From Staphylococcus xylosus (GTDB lineage Bacteria > Bacillota > Bacilli > Staphylococcales > Staphylococcaceae), in assembly GCF_002732165.1 (NCBI RefSeq), contig NZ_MRZO01000003.1:124001-188000 (forward strand): a stretch of 64,000 bases of DNA, given 5' to 3'. This document shows positions 9,597 to 19,187 of this stretch, piece by piece. Each line of letters starts with the position of its first letter. Positions within the stretch are counted from its first letter, which is position 1. A program made the translations under genes and the position numbers. The notes beneath the pieces are model-generated. The model was not told the DNA's origin. It worked only from the letters and a program-made list of their open reading frames with translations, and made no database searches.

Positions 9597-11069
9597 GTGA
9601 AAAAAATTGTTTCATTACTTGCAATATCAGCCGTAGTCTTAGCGGGGTGTAGTGGTTCAGGCAATGAGTCCAAAGGAAAAACTTTAGACGTTGAACTGCC
9701 ATTAAAAACAACTTCTATTGCACCTTATGAGACAGACGTGCCTGTGAAAATAGGTGCTGCAGAAGCTTTATTTAAAGCTGGTGCAGATGGTAAAGTTGAA
9801 AAAGTATTGGTTGATTCATACAAACAAAAATCACCAACACAATTGGATATTAAGTTAAAAGATGATATTAAATTCCAAAATGGTAAGAAAATGACAGGCG
9901 AAGCGGTAAAAGCTAGTTTGGAAGAAAGTATTAAGAAAAGTGATCTCGTTAAAGGGTCGCTTCCAATTAAAGATATTAATGTAGATGGTCAAAATATTAC
10001 GATTACTACAAAAGAAGCTTATCCTGAATTAGTGTCAGAGTTAGCAAGTCCGTTTTCTGCAATTTACGATACAGAGGTAGAAGATGTTAATAAAACGCCT
10101 GTTGGTACAGGACCATACCAAATTAAACACTATAAGCAATCTCAAAATATCAAGTTAGATCGTTTTGATGATTACTGGCAAGGTAAACCTAAGCTAGATC
10201 ATGTAAATGTTACATATCAAGAAGATGGTAATGCACGTACAAGTGATTTAGCATCAGGTAAAGCTGATGTAATTACAGATGTTCCTGTTGAAAAGGAAAA
10301 AGAGTTGAAAGATGGAGATAAGACAACTACTGATACAGTATCAGGATTTAGAACGTCATTACTTATGTACAATCATGCAAGTGACAAAATGTCAAAACCT
10401 ATACGTAAAGCGCTAGATAAAGTTATTAATCGTGAAAGTATCGCGCGTAATGTCTCTAAGAATCATGCTCAACCAGCTACAGGACCATTTAATACAAAAT
10501 TAGATTTCATAGATAAGCAACCTATACAAAAACAAGATTTAGAAGAAGCCAAACAAATTATGAAAGAAGAAGGATATTCTGAATCGCATCCATTAAAATT
10601 AACTATATCTACGTATAATGGGCGACCAGAACTGCCTAAAATGGCACAAGTCATTCAATCAGATGCTAAAAAAGCCAATATCGATATTACTATTCGCAAT
10701 GTAGATGATATTGAAGGTTATTTAAGTGATAAAAAGCAATGGGATGCCTCTTTATATAGCTTTGGTACAATACCTAGAGGAGATACAGGGTACTTCTTTA
10801 ATCAGGCATACAAACCTAAAGGTGCAATTAATTCTGGAGACTATAACAATCAGAAAGTAACAGCATTAATCGATGAGTTTAATAAAACAGTAGATAAATC
10901 TGAACGTAATCGATTAACAAATGAAATTATTAGCATTACGCAAAATGATTTTGCAAATAGCTATATTTCATATATGGATAATATCGTCGGCATGAACAAA
11001 GAAGTGAAGAACTTAAAAGCAACACCCGAGGGTATCTATTTAATCGATTATAAGGTCGATAAGAAATAA
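9597..11069 (+). CDS. Nickel/peptide ABC importer substrate-binding lipoprotein (NikA/Opp-type)
   Basis: The protein has 490 residues. A lipoprotein signal peptide ends in lipobox L-A-G-C with Cys18, followed by an SBP_bac_5 fold (family 5 solute-binding protein; motifs TGPYQIKHY and DDYWQGKPKLDHV). It would be anchored on the outer face of the membrane. The start is GTG at 9597 with a GGAAGAAGGA site. Its stop overlaps the next ATG by one base, so it heads a five-gene importer operon. Family 5 proteins bind peptides, nickel or metallophores; nickel is inferred from the place beside urease and resemblance to staphylococcal nik/opp-2 systems, not from a visible ligand site. Confidence 0.82.
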   Translation: MKKIVSLLAISAVVLAGCSGSGNESKGKTLDVELPLKTTSIAPYETDVPVKIGAAEALFKAGADGKVEKVLVDSYKQKSPTQLDIKLKDDIKFQNGKKMTGEAVKASLEESIKKSDLVKGSLPIKDINVDGQNITITTKEAYPELVSELASPFSAIYDTEVEDVNKTPVGTGPYQIKHYKQSQNIKLDRFDDYWQGKPKLDHVNVTYQEDGNARTSDLASGKADVITDVPVEKEKELKDGDKTTTDTVSGFRTSLLMYNHASDKMSKPIRKALDKVINRESIARNVSKNHAQPATGPFNTKLDFIDKQPIQKQDLEEAKQIMKEEGYSESHPLKLTISTYNGRPELPKMAQVIQSDAKKANIDITIRNVDDIEGYLSDKKQWDASLYSFGTIPRGDTGYFFNQAYKPKGAINSGDYNNQKVTALIDEFNKTVDKSERNRLTNEIISITQNDFANSYISYMDNIVGMNKEVKNLKATPEGIYLIDYKVDKK

Positions 11070-12046
11070 TGATAATTAAAAATATACTCTCTAGAATTGG
11101 ACAAATGATCGTTGTATTGTTTGTCCTTTCTAGCATTACATTCATATTAATGAAACTAACACCTGGCGATCCAGTTAATAAAATTCTACATTTAGATATA
11201 GCAAATGTATCCTCAGACCAAGTAGAAGCTACAAAAGAAAAGCTAGGACTAAACCAACCAGTTGTCATACAATATTTTCAATGGTTAGGACAAATTGTAC
11301 AGCTTGATTTCGGAACGAGCTACCAAACAGGTGAACCCGTAATAAAAGAATTAATTTATTATACACCGCCGACATTAAGCATTGCTTTTCTAACTATAGT
11401 GGTTGTCTTGCTAACAGCAATTCCAATGGGGATTTTAGCAGCGAAATATTATCATACGTGGGTTGATATATTTATTAGAACTGTAACATCCTTTACGGTG
11501 AGTGTTCCTTCATTCTTTTTAGGTACAATCTTAATTTATATTTTTGCGCAGAAATTTAATGTTTTGCCATCTTCAGGTATAGATACGATAGCTGGCTACA
11601 TTTTACCTGTGATAGCATTGAGTGTGGGTATGAGCGCATACTATGTCAGATTGATGCGATCGAATTTAATAGAATTATACCAATCTAAAGAGGTTGAGGC
11701 TTCACGTCTTAGAGGTATGTCTGAAAGATACATTTTGTGGGGTGATTTGTTTAAACCGGCGATTTTACCTGTTATAACGGTGCTAGGTATGTCTGTGGGG
11801 AGTCTTATAGGAGGCACTGTTGTCATTGAAAATTTATTCGGAATACCAGGTATTGGGCACTTCCTAGTAGATAGTATACGTGCAAGAGATTACCCTGTTG
11901 TACAAGGTGCGGTAATTATGATTGGTTTCTTTGTGGTTTTAGCTAATACAGTAAGTGATTTATTATTGTTATGGTTAGAGCCCAAACGCCGTTTCAATAA
12001 CACACGCCATCTTAAGAAACGGCAAAGACAGGATGGTGAAATATAA
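11069..12046 (+). CDS. Nickel/peptide ABC importer permease 1 (NikB-type)
   Basis: The protein has 325 residues and about six transmembrane helices. An N-terminal LTPGDP motif is typical of OppB/NikB, and an EAA-type coupling loop ([21 protein letters not shown]) runs from about residue 212. It forms a heterodimeric channel with the next gene product. The start overlaps the preceding stop (TAATG), and it ends by overlapping the next ATG the same way. Confidence 0.87.
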   Translation: MIIKNILSRIGQMIVVLFVLSSITFILMKLTPGDPVNKILHLDIANVSSDQVEATKEKLGLNQPVVIQYFQWLGQIVQLDFGTSYQTGEPVIKELIYYTPPTLSIAFLTIVVVLLTAIPMGILAAKYYHTWVDIFIRTVTSFTVSVPSFFLGTILIYIFAQKFNVLPSSGIDTIAGYILPVIALSVGMSAYYVRLMRSNLIELYQSKEVEASRLRGMSERYILWGDLFKPAILPVITVLGMSVGSLIGGTVVIENLFGIPGIGHFLVDSIRARDYPVVQGAVIMIGFFVVLANTVSDLLLLWLEPKRRFNNTRHLKKRQRQDGEI

Positions 12047-12867
12047 TGAAGCAATTAAATAAACAGCATCTTATATTTTATGTGTTTGCATTGTATTTAT
12101 TGGTTCTTATCATCGCACAATTTTTTGTGTCAGCAACTAACGCTTATGAGGTGAATTTAGGAAGTAGTCTTGAACTGCCGAGCTTAAACCATTGGTTAGG
12201 CACAGATGATTATGGTAGAGATTTACTTTCAAGAGTTATTATTGGTGCAAGGTATACATTGATTATTAGTTTGATTACCTTGTTGATTACGGTCATAATT
12301 GGCATGCCATTAGGATTAATTGCTGGTTACAAAAAAGGCATCGTTGATACAATTATTATGCGCATTATTGATATAGGATTAAGTATTCCTGAATTTGTCC
12401 TTATGATTGCATTTGCTAGTTTTTTTAAACCTAGTATTTGGAATTTGGTTATAGCAATTACCATTATTAAATGGATGACTTACACTAGGTTGACCCGTTC
12501 AATAGTAAGTAGTGAAATCACAAAACCTTATATACAAATGGCTCGATTATTTAACGTGCCAACACATGTCATTATCTTTAAACATTTCTTTCCACAAGTT
12601 TTACCATCTATTATTGTGCTGATGACAGTAGATTTTGGGAAAATAATATTATATATTTCATCGCTTTCATTTCTTGGTTTAGGCGCACAGCCACCTTCAC
12701 CTGAATGGGGAGCAATGTTGAATACAGGCAGAGATTATATTAGTTCATATCCGTTACTTTTAATTGTTCCAGCGTGCTTAATTACAGCAACTATTCTCTT
12801 GTTTAATTTAGCTGGCGATGCATTAAGAGATAAATTATTAAAAGGAAAGCGTGATACGTATGACTAA
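12046..12867 (+). CDS. Nickel/peptide ABC importer permease 2 (NikC-type)
   Basis: The protein has 273 residues and about six transmembrane helices. The [21 protein letters not shown] stretch and the [20 protein letters not shown] signature are diagnostic of OppC/DppC/NikC permeases. Its ATG overlaps the stop of the first permease by one base, and its own end overlaps the first ATPase by 8 bp. Confidence 0.88.
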   Translation: MKQLNKQHLIFYVFALYLLVLIIAQFFVSATNAYEVNLGSSLELPSLNHWLGTDDYGRDLLSRVIIGARYTLIISLITLLITVIIGMPLGLIAGYKKGIVDTIIMRIIDIGLSIPEFVLMIAFASFFKPSIWNLVIAITIIKWMTYTRLTRSIVSSEITKPYIQMARLFNVPTHVIIFKHFFPQVLPSIIVLMTVDFGKIILYISSLSFLGLGAQPPSPEWGAMLNTGRDYISSYPLLLIVPACLITATILLFNLAGDALRDKLLKGKRDTYD

Positions 12868-13639
12868 TTTATTTGAGATTAACAACTTAACAATTAAAGA
12901 TGAAAGATGTACTACATTGATAGATCACATAAATCTCAATTTAAAAGCAAGTAAAGTAAATGTTTTGGTAGGAGAAAGTGGTTCGGGAAAGAGTTTGACT
13001 GCCAAAGCGTTAGTGCAACAACTACCTGATAATTTAACAATGACCTACGACAGTTTAAATTATGACAGTGAAAAATTGTTGAATATGCACGAACTTTTGG
13101 GAAAAGAAATTGGTTTTATTTCTCAAGATTATACGCATAGCTTCAATGAGCATACGAAATTAGGTAAACAATTGATTGCGATTTATAGGCAACACTATAA
13201 GATAGATAAAGCTAAGGCTAAAAAATTTGTAACGCAAGCGCTTGAATGGGTTGATTTAGTACCTGATAAAACAATGGATAGTTACCGTTTTAGTCTGTCA
13301 GGTGGGCAACTTGCTAGAGTACAAATAGCGAGTGTGTTGATGCTCAATCCGAAATTAATTATTGCTGATGAGCCCACTGCATCACTAGATGTGATAACAG
13401 GCGCTAACATTATGAACCTAATCAAACATTTGGCAGAGGTTCATAAAGTTACGCTTTTACTAATAACGCATAATTTATCACATGTTTTAAATTTTAGCGA
13501 TTGGATACACGTGATCCAAAAAGGAAAAATAGTCGATTCAAACCATATACAAGCCTTTAAAAATCATGATGTAGATCCATATAGCTTGAAATTATTTAAC
13601 TCCCGTAGCCAATTAAAGGAGGGGAGCAGTAATGATTAA
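12860..13639 (+). CDS. Nickel/peptide ABC importer ATPase 1 (NikD-type)
   Basis: The protein has 259 residues with Walker [10 protein letters not shown]-loop ISQD, signature [10 protein letters not shown], Walker [13 protein letters not shown] and the switch His in ITHN. The frame is open from a GTG at 12851, but the ATG at 12860 gives the normal MTNLFEIN start with GGAAAG upstream; it overlaps the permease by 8 bp. It energises the importer together with the next ATPase. Confidence 0.87.
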   Translation: MTNLFEINNLTIKDERCTTLIDHINLNLKASKVNVLVGESGSGKSLTAKALVQQLPDNLTMTYDSLNYDSEKLLNMHELLGKEIGFISQDYTHSFNEHTKLGKQLIAIYRQHYKIDKAKAKKFVTQALEWVDLVPDKTMDSYRFSLSGGQLARVQIASVLMLNPKLIIADEPTASLDVITGANIMNLIKHLAEVHKVTLLLITHNLSHVLNFSDWIHVIQKGKIVDSNHIQAFKNHDVDPYSLKLFNSRSQLKEGSSND

Positions 13640-14321
13640 CATAAGTAACTTGAATTTTAAATATGGTCAAACCCCTATTTTAAATAATATAAATCTTACT
13701 ATACAGTCAGATGAAATTGTAGGTATTGTAGGTGAGAGTGGTTCTGGTAAAACGACATTGGCACAAATTATTTTAGGTCTATTACCAGTACCTCAAGAAC
13801 AATATACAAATAATAATTTTCGATTATTACCTATATTTCAACATGCTTATGATAGTTTTAACCCAAAATTTAAAATTTCCAAATCTTTAGAAGAAGCGAT
13901 AAAGTATCATCGTGACTCAAACTCATATGAAGTTCGTCAGCGAATGCATATACTAATGAAAAACATGTACCTAGACGAAAAGTTATTGAATAGGTTCCCC
14001 GATCAATTAAGTGGTGGCCAATTACAACGTTTTAATACGATTCGTACATTGATGTTAGCACCAGATATGTTGGTTTGCGATGAGATTACAGCTAGCTTAG
14101 ACGTTATTGCTGAGCAAAGTATGATCGGAGTATTAAAACAGTACTACGCAGATACACACAAAGGTATGTTATTAATATCTCATGATTTAGCATTTTTAAA
14201 TCAAATCGTTGAACGATTAATTGTCATGAAAAATGGTGAAATCATAGATGATTTTAATATTAAATTTTTATTCGACAAACAGCGCCATGAATACACGAAA
14301 CAGCTACTAGCAATTTATTAG
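13632..14321 (+). CDS. Nickel/peptide ABC importer ATPase 2 (NikE-type)
   Basis: The protein has 229 residues. It has Walker [11 protein letters not shown], signature LSGGQLQRF, Walker B MLVCDEITASLD and switch ISHD. It overlaps the first ATPase by 8 bp with the Shine-Dalgarno (AAGGAGGGGAG) inside that gene. It is shorter than typical OppF/NikE because it lacks the extended C-terminus carrying the peptide-importer regulatory/Fe-S segment. It is the last gene of the operon; a terminator overlaps its 3' end. Confidence 0.86.
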   Translation: MINISNLNFKYGQTPILNNINLTIQSDEIVGIVGESGSGKTTLAQIILGLLPVPQEQYTNNNFRLLPIFQHAYDSFNPKFKISKSLEEAIKYHRDSNSYEVRQRMHILMKNMYLDEKLLNRFPDQLSGGQLQRFNTIRTLMLAPDMLVCDEITASLDVIAEQSMIGVLKQYYADTHKGMLLISHDLAFLNQIVERLIVMKNGEIIDDFNIKFLFDKQRHEYTKQLLAIY

Positions 14322-14333
14322 GTAGCTGTTTTT
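14299..14333 (+). terminator. Terminator of the nik/opp-type operon
   Basis: AACAGCTAC (14299-14307) pairs with GTAGCTGTT (14322-14330), followed by Ts. The 5' arm lies inside the last codons of the preceding gene. Confidence 0.7.
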
Positions 14334-14392
14334 AATTTTTAATGATAGAAAAACTATATGTTTTAATTTTAAAAATAATGTGCGTCATATTA

Positions 14393-14408
14393 TTGAGAAT
14401 CATATAAC
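14393..14408. promoter_or_regulatory. Possible Fur box
   Basis: TTGAGAATCATATAAC resembles the left half of the Fur consensus TGATAATNATTATCA (TGAGAATCAT) while the right half is poor. It lies about 50 bp upstream of the ferric-hydroxamate lipoprotein gene, where iron repression is expected. Confidence 0.4.
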
Positions 14409-14454
14409 TTCATGTATAATTATATTCAATATGAGAAAAGGGGATATTTTACGC

Positions 14455-15366
14455 ATGAAAAAAATATTATTACCATTGCTAGCTTTAATACTTATGTTAG
14501 CAGCATGTGGCAATGGTTCAAATGACAAGTCGTCAAAGGAAAATAGTGAAAAGACAACATATAAACAAGACTCAGGAGAAAAAGTTGAAATACCGAAAAA
14601 ACCTAAACGTATTGTAGTCTTAGGTGCTACATATGCTGGGGGATTGAAACAACTTGATGCCAATATCGTTGGCGTAGCTAATATTGTAAACGATAGTAAA
14701 GTTTTAAAAGATAAATTTAAAGATGTAGAAAAAGTAGATGCTGAAAATGTTGAAAGTGTAGCAAAACTAAAACCAGATTTGATAATTACGTACAATACAG
14801 ATAAAAATATCAAAAAATTAAATAAAGTTGCACCTACAATAGCTTTTGACTATATGAAACATGACTATAAAGAACAACATAAAGAGTTAGGTAAAATTGT
14901 AGGTAAAGAAGATAAAGCAGACGCATGGGTTAAGCAATGGGAAGAAAAAACGAAAGACGATGGAAAAGAAATTAAAGACGCAATTGGTGCAGATACTACA
15001 GTATCAATTATTAAAGACTTTGATAAAAAAATCTACGCCTTAGGAAAAACATATGGCCACGGCAGTGAAATTCTATATGATTCCTTTGGACTGAAAATGC
15101 CTGAAAAAGTAGAAAAAGCAACACAAGAAAATGATTTGGCAGATATCTCTGAAGAACAAATTCCTGAAATGACAGGTGATTACGTGGTAACACCAGTTGC
15201 TAAAGGCAGTGATTTATCATTCGAAAATAAAGATGTTTGGAAGAATACAGATGCAGTGAAAAAAGGGCAAACGTTTAAAGTAGATGAAGGTATTTACTGG
15301 TTAAATGATCCTTATTCATTAGATTATGAACGTAAAGATTTAAAAGAAAAATTATTACAACATTAA
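14455..15366 (+). CDS. Ferric-hydroxamate siderophore-binding lipoprotein (FhuD2-like)
   Basis: The protein has 303 residues. The signal peptide ends in lipobox L-A-A-C (Cys18). The mature part is a class III (helical-backbone) siderophore-binding fold: PKDPKRI-like opening (IPKKPKRIVVLGATYAGGLK), SKVLKDKFK, LGKIVGKEDKADAW, DATVS-like middle and a C-terminus with YWLNDPYSLDYERKDLKEKL. These blocks match S. aureus FhuD2, which delivers hydroxamates to the FhuCBG permease. No fhuCBG genes are nearby, as is also true for fhuD2 in S. aureus. The frame opens upstream at 14380, but the ATG at 14455 begins the signal peptide. A degenerate Fur box lies upstream. Confidence 0.85.
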   Translation: MKKILLPLLALILMLAACGNGSNDKSSKENSEKTTYKQDSGEKVEIPKKPKRIVVLGATYAGGLKQLDANIVGVANIVNDSKVLKDKFKDVEKVDAENVESVAKLKPDLIITYNTDKNIKKLNKVAPTIAFDYMKHDYKEQHKELGKIVGKEDKADAWVKQWEEKTKDDGKEIKDAIGADTTVSIIKDFDKKIYALGKTYGHGSEILYDSFGLKMPEKVEKATQENDLADISEEQIPEMTGDYVVTPVAKGSDLSFENKDVWKNTDAVKKGQTFKVDEGIYWLNDPYSLDYERKDLKEKLLQH

Positions 15367-15391
15367 TTGATTTATAACACCATGCTCTAAT

Positions 15392-15432
15392 AAAGCATCA
15401 ATCTATTCTTTATAATGGATTGATGCTTTTTA
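15392..15432 (+). terminator. Terminator after the FhuD2-like gene
   Basis: A perfect 12-bp stem AAAGCATCAATC / GATTGATGCTTT (15392-15403 with 15418-15429) followed by Ts. Confidence 0.8.
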
Positions 15433-15733
15433 GTGAGCACTTTTTAGGTATTATTTTTGGTCAAACAGAAGTTTAATAATTAATTGGTATTAAGGATGTA
15501 TAAATGTTTTAGCAATACTTATCAAATTTATGTATTAATTGATAAAGGTCTCAGCAAATATTTCAATATACGTTATGATGATGTAAAATATTAATAACAA
15601 TTAATAAATTGAGTATTAGGGATTTATATATGAAGGATGTATATTACATTGGCTAACTTTAATATAAATGATTTTTTATGAGTAAAAGATAAACTATGAG
15701 AAGTAATCATAGATATATCTTTGGGAGGATATG
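15433..15733. other. AT-rich intergenic region, no gene seen
   Basis: Very AT-rich sequence between the terminator and the MarR-type gene. I see no open frame with a ribosome site, no strong hairpin and no recognised operator. Confidence 0.5.
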
Positions 15734-16150
15734 ATGGAAAAACAACAAAAAATCGATAATTGGGTACAATTAACCAAATACGTTCATTATATAGAAACAT
15801 TAATTGAGAAAAAAATGAAGCAATCTTACAATTTAAGTTTGAAAGAATTTTATGTATTATATGAAATTTATAAAGCTAAAGGAAAAAAATACAAAATTAA
15901 TGATTTGATAAAAATTGTTGATTTAAGCCAAAGTGCAATGTCTAGATTGATTGTACGAATAGAAAAACCAGAAAAAGCATTAGTTGTAAGGCAAGAATGT
16001 GTTGAAGATCAACGTGCTATGTATATCTATTTAACAGAAGAAGGACTTAAAATCACAGAATCGGCTTTAAATACCTATGAAAAATTAATTAAAAAAGTAG
16101 ACTTTTCTAATATTCGTAAGTTATCCCAAATAGATGAGGATGAAGATTAA
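15734..16150 (+). CDS. MarR/SarA-family transcriptional regulator
   Basis: The protein has 138 residues and a winged-helix fold. Helices carry YNLSLKEFYVLYEIYKAKG, the recognition region is LIKIVDLSQSAMSRLIVRIEK, and the wing contains ECVEDQRAMYIYLTEEG, equivalent to the D-x-R motif of MarR and Sar proteins. It would be a cytoplasmic DNA-binding dimer. Two adjacent ATGs exist (15731 and 15734); GGGAGG is better spaced for the second. It stands alone between hairpins; I cannot assign it to a named Sar protein. Confidence 0.78.
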   Translation: MEKQQKIDNWVQLTKYVHYIETLIEKKMKQSYNLSLKEFYVLYEIYKAKGKKYKINDLIKIVDLSQSAMSRLIVRIEKPEKALVVRQECVEDQRAMYIYLTEEGLKITESALNTYEKLIKKVDFSNIRKLSQIDEDED

Positions 16151-16166
16151 TCTTTTGCTAACATAT

Positions 16167-16204
16167 AAAACAGGTTCGCAACATTAATGTTCCGAACCTG
16201 TTTT
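16167..16204. terminator. Bidirectional terminator
   Basis: A stem AAAACAGGTTCG / CGAACCTGTTTT (16167-16178 with 16193-16204) lies between convergent genes and has a T-tract on the plus strand. Confidence 0.82.
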
Positions 16205-16210
16205 TGTTTA

Positions 16211-17641
16211 TTAAGAAGGCTTTCCTTTTTTAGAATGTCTCACACCGTATACGAGATAAATAATTAGCCCTATGATAAACCAGGCAAGTGTATATAATTT
16301 TGCTTCTGAACCTAGTCCCCAGAATACGATGACTACACTCACGAATGTGATAATGGGCATTACAGGATAAAAAGGCATTTTGAATGCTGGTACTGGAATG
16401 TCTTTACCTTCTCTAGGGCGTAAACCAAAAATTCCTATAGAAACAAACATAAACGCGACAAGTGTACCGGCAGATATTAATTGAGCCAAGAACGCAAATG
16501 GGAACATTGACCCAATAATAACTGCAATGATAGTAAGTATTATTAGTGCGCGATTAGGCAAGTTTTTATTATTTAATTTTCCTAACCAAGAAGGTAAGAG
16601 ACCGTCTCGACCAAAAGAATACAGTAAGCGCGAACCTGCTAACATCATACCGATGAGTGCTGTGAACATACCGATTACAGAAATTGCTTGTACTATTGCA
16701 GCTACTACACCAAATCCACTTTGTCTTAAAGCCCAACCAACAGGTTCTGCGTTACCAGCATATGCTGAGTACGTGAACATGCCGACAAGCACAAGTGAAA
16801 CTGCAACAAATAGTACTACTGCAATTAATAGTGAACCTAAGATTCCTCTAGGCATTGTTTTTTGTGGATTGATTGCTTCGGCCGAATTAGCAGCAATTGA
16901 ATCAAAACCAATATATGCTAAGAAAATCATAGACACACCAGCATAGATACCTTGCCACCCTCCAAAGGATCCAGTTTCGGTAACTTTATGTTCTGGAATA
17001 AATGGTACATAATTACTGAAATCAATAACTGTTAAACCTACGACAATAAATAATAATACGGCTAATACTTTAATGACGACAAGTATATTTTCGATACGTG
17101 CAGCTGCTGATACGCCGTATGCTAATAAGCAAGTTGTAAGAATAATTACGATAGCTGCGACAATATCAATGACACCACCATCATTACCTAATGTGTTAGA
17201 AAGTGATTTTGGTAATTCGAGTCCTAATGGTGAAACTAAACCACGTAAGTTCGCAGAGAAACCTGATGCAACAAAGGCGACAGCAATAAAGTATTCTGCA
17301 AGTAAGGCCCATCCTGCTACCCAGCCAAACACCTCACCAAATACTACATTTATCCATGAATAAGCCGAACCAGCAAAAGGCATTGCAGACGACATTTCAG
17401 CATATGCAAAAGAAACAAGACCAGCTACTACTGCTGCTAGTAAGAATGAAAGTGCAACTGCAGGACCTGTGTGTTGTGCTGCAACGACTCCGGGCAGCGT
17501 GAAAATAGAAGTAGAAACTATGGTGCCGACACCTAAAGCTAAAAAATCCTTAACTCGTAATGTTCTATTTAAATGAGCATCTTTCACTTGATAAACGGAT
17601 GGTTCCGCCCTTTTAAAAATTTTGTTAAAAAAATCTTTCAT
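16211..17641 (-). CDS. APC-family amino acid permease (YfnA-like)
   Basis: The protein has 476 residues and 12 or more hydrophobic helices. The first helix contains GVGTIVSTSIFTLPG, the substrate-binding G-x-G-x-I turn of APC transporters, and helix 6 has AYIGFDSIAANSAEAINPQKTMPRGI. It is a plasma-membrane amino-acid importer of the cationic amino acid/YfnA group; exact substrate unknown. A CodY-like box lies about 85 bp upstream of the start, so repression under amino-acid sufficiency is likely. Confidence 0.88.
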   Translation of the reverse strand: MKDFFNKIFKRAEPSVYQVKDAHLNRTLRVKDFLALGVGTIVSTSIFTLPGVVAAQHTGPAVALSFLLAAVVAGLVSFAYAEMSSAMPFAGSAYSWINVVFGEVFGWVAGWALLAEYFIAVAFVASGFSANLRGLVSPLGLELPKSLSNTLGNDGGVIDIVAAIVIILTTCLLAYGVSAAARIENILVVIKVLAVLLFIVVGLTVIDFSNYVPFIPEHKVTETGSFGGWQGIYAGVSMIFLAYIGFDSIAANSAEAINPQKTMPRGILGSLLIAVVLFVAVSLVLVGMFTYSAYAGNAEPVGWALRQSGFGVVAAIVQAISVIGMFTALIGMMLAGSRLLYSFGRDGLLPSWLGKLNNKNLPNRALIILTIIAVIIGSMFPFAFLAQLISAGTLVAFMFVSIGIFGLRPREGKDIPVPAFKMPFYPVMPIITFVSVVIVFWGLGSEAKLYTLAWFIIGLIIYLVYGVRHSKKGKPS

Positions 17642-17724
17642 AATAAACCTCTCCCAATGAATACTATATCGTAAAACTTTATAACTAAATTATGATAATT
17701 TATATCATAGCATAAATACTTCTA

Positions 17725-17739
17725 AATATTCAGAAAATT
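17725..17739. promoter_or_regulatory. CodY box upstream of APC permease
   Basis: AATATTCAGAAAATT matches the published CodY consensus AATTTTCWGAAAATT at 14 of 15 positions. Confidence 0.7.
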
Positions 17740-17865
17740 TTGTGAAATTTATATGTAAAATAGTGAAATATAGCTCGTTTGAGTGTTATTAGTTGTTTAA
17801 AGTGAATATTTACTCTTTTGTGTGGTGGTGAATCTTGTAATCTATTGATTTTAGAAATATATATA

Positions 17866-17911
17866 AAGGGCGAGAATAAGTATAATTAAATTATCACTCA
17901 CTCTCGCCCTT
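17866..17911 (-). terminator. Terminator-like hairpin after the lactonase-fold gene
   Basis: A perfect 10-bp GC-rich stem (AAGGGCGAGA with TCTCGCCCTT). The T-tract on the minus strand is interrupted. Confidence 0.6.
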
Positions 17912-18006
17912 ACAAGCTAAGTTTATCTATTCATATATTAAGATTATTATATTTATATTGTGTTTGATTATCATAGTTGCACATCAAATACCAAACTTTA
18001 TTGTCT

Positions 18007-18834
18007 TTATAATGAAATGACTTGTGGTTGGACTTCGACATCATGATTGGCAATCGCTTTGATACAGTGTTCGTCTATTGCTTGGGCTTTTACCCAATTT
18101 AATGATTTGATTGCATCATCTTTATTTATTACGAGACCAGGCAAAATGCCGTTTTTCCAAGATTTTTCAGCATAACCTACATCTGAGGCCAACAATAAAT
18201 ATGGTGCATCATCTTTATGCGCTTTAACACGTGTAGTACATAGTCCAGCGCTATGCCCAGGTGTATGAATAAACTCGAGTGTACCATCACCAAATAAATC
18301 AAAGGATTTACCTGTAGGTCCAATACCATTATCTGTTAAAGGATAAGTTTGAATATTAATATTGTCCCATTGGTGTGGAAGATAGTGAATTTTATCGTTA
18401 TTTGCAGCATTCCATTCTAATTCACTGACTAAGATATTTTTTGCATCAGCTACATGTGCCAAGCCATCAGCATGATCACAGTGTAAATGACTCAACATCA
18501 CATAATCTATATCAGTAGGTTGATAGCCTAATGCTTCAATTTGTTCATGTACAGCGGAAACTTTAGGTAGAACTGATTTGTTTATTGGATATTGAAAAGC
18601 TAAATTTTTAATAGGCTTTGTTCGATTGATTTCATGCCAACCCGTATCAATTAGAACAAGGCCCTTTGGATGCTCTATAAGATAGACAGATACAGGTAGA
18701 CGCAGTTGGTTCTTTTTAGATCTAAATAATCCAGTCCATGCTAAAGGGGGATTATATTTATAGTTGAATGGTAATGCTTCATCTACTATCACTGAACCAG
18801 TGTGTAAGACGTGCACATTGATTGTAATAGTCAT
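18007..18834 (-). CDS. Metallo-beta-lactamase-fold hydrolase, N-acyl-homoserine-lactonase family
   Basis: The protein has 275 residues, the usual size for AiiA/AttM-type lactonases. Zinc ligands are complete: H116, H118, D120 and H121 (SHLHCDHADG), H194 (HTPGHSAGL), D218 (LLASDVGY) and H264 (ANHDVE). No signal peptide, so cytoplasmic. The ATG at 18834 follows AAGGAG with 9-nt spacing. Family members open lactone rings of acyl-homoserine lactones, but the fold also covers other lactonases and esters. Staphylococci do not make AHLs, so quorum quenching of neighbours is possible but unproven. It is a single-gene unit. Confidence 0.8.
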   Translation of the reverse strand: MTITINVHVLHTGSVIVDEALPFNYKYNPPLAWTGLFRSKKNQLRLPVSVYLIEHPKGLVLIDTGWHEINRTKPIKNLAFQYPINKSVLPKVSAVHEQIEALGYQPTDIDYVMLSHLHCDHADGLAHVADAKNILVSELEWNAANNDKIHYLPHQWDNINIQTYPLTDNGIGPTGKSFDLFGDGTLEFIHTPGHSAGLCTTRVKAHKDDAPYLLLASDVGYAEKSWKNGILPGLVINKDDAIKSLNWVKAQAIDEHCIKAIANHDVEVQPQVISL

Positions 18835-19187
18835 TTTATTTTACTCCTTTTAGTTAAAACAATATGGCTAATGTAAAACGAATAATCAGAGATATGTAGG
18901 ATTTGATTATTCAAATGCCATAAAATACTGATGATTAATAATATACTTTAATTTCATCATAATTTGGTTATAACTATCTTTAGATGCTTTAAAGTGTTGA
19001 AAATAAGCAAATAAGATGTTAAAAACTTTAACTCATTTAGAGATTATGTGTCAAATAAATATGAATTTATTATCGTAGTTTATTAAGGAAATTACCGTAT
19101 AAGCGAGAAAGACGAGGGATGAGATAGTTTCATTATAGCGCTTTAAAAGTGGAGTATGGTATGGTGATTAAAAATGGGGGGACTAAA
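18835..19187. other. Intergenic region, no gene seen
   Basis: About 350 bp of AT-rich DNA between the lactonase-fold gene and the VOC gene, which diverge. It should hold both promoters. I see no strong palindrome or recognised regulator site. Confidence 0.45.

Larger units (their letters stand above)
17642..18006. other. Intergenic region with CodY box and hairpin
   Basis: This 365-bp AT-rich gap separates the permease start from the 3' end of the lactonase-fold gene. It holds the CodY box and the hairpin listed separately. I see no open frame with a ribosome-binding site. Confidence 0.5.

Noticed and set aside
14393..14408. Confident Fur box for the FhuD2-like gene
   Set aside because: Only one half matches well, so it is kept as a low-confidence site, not a finding.
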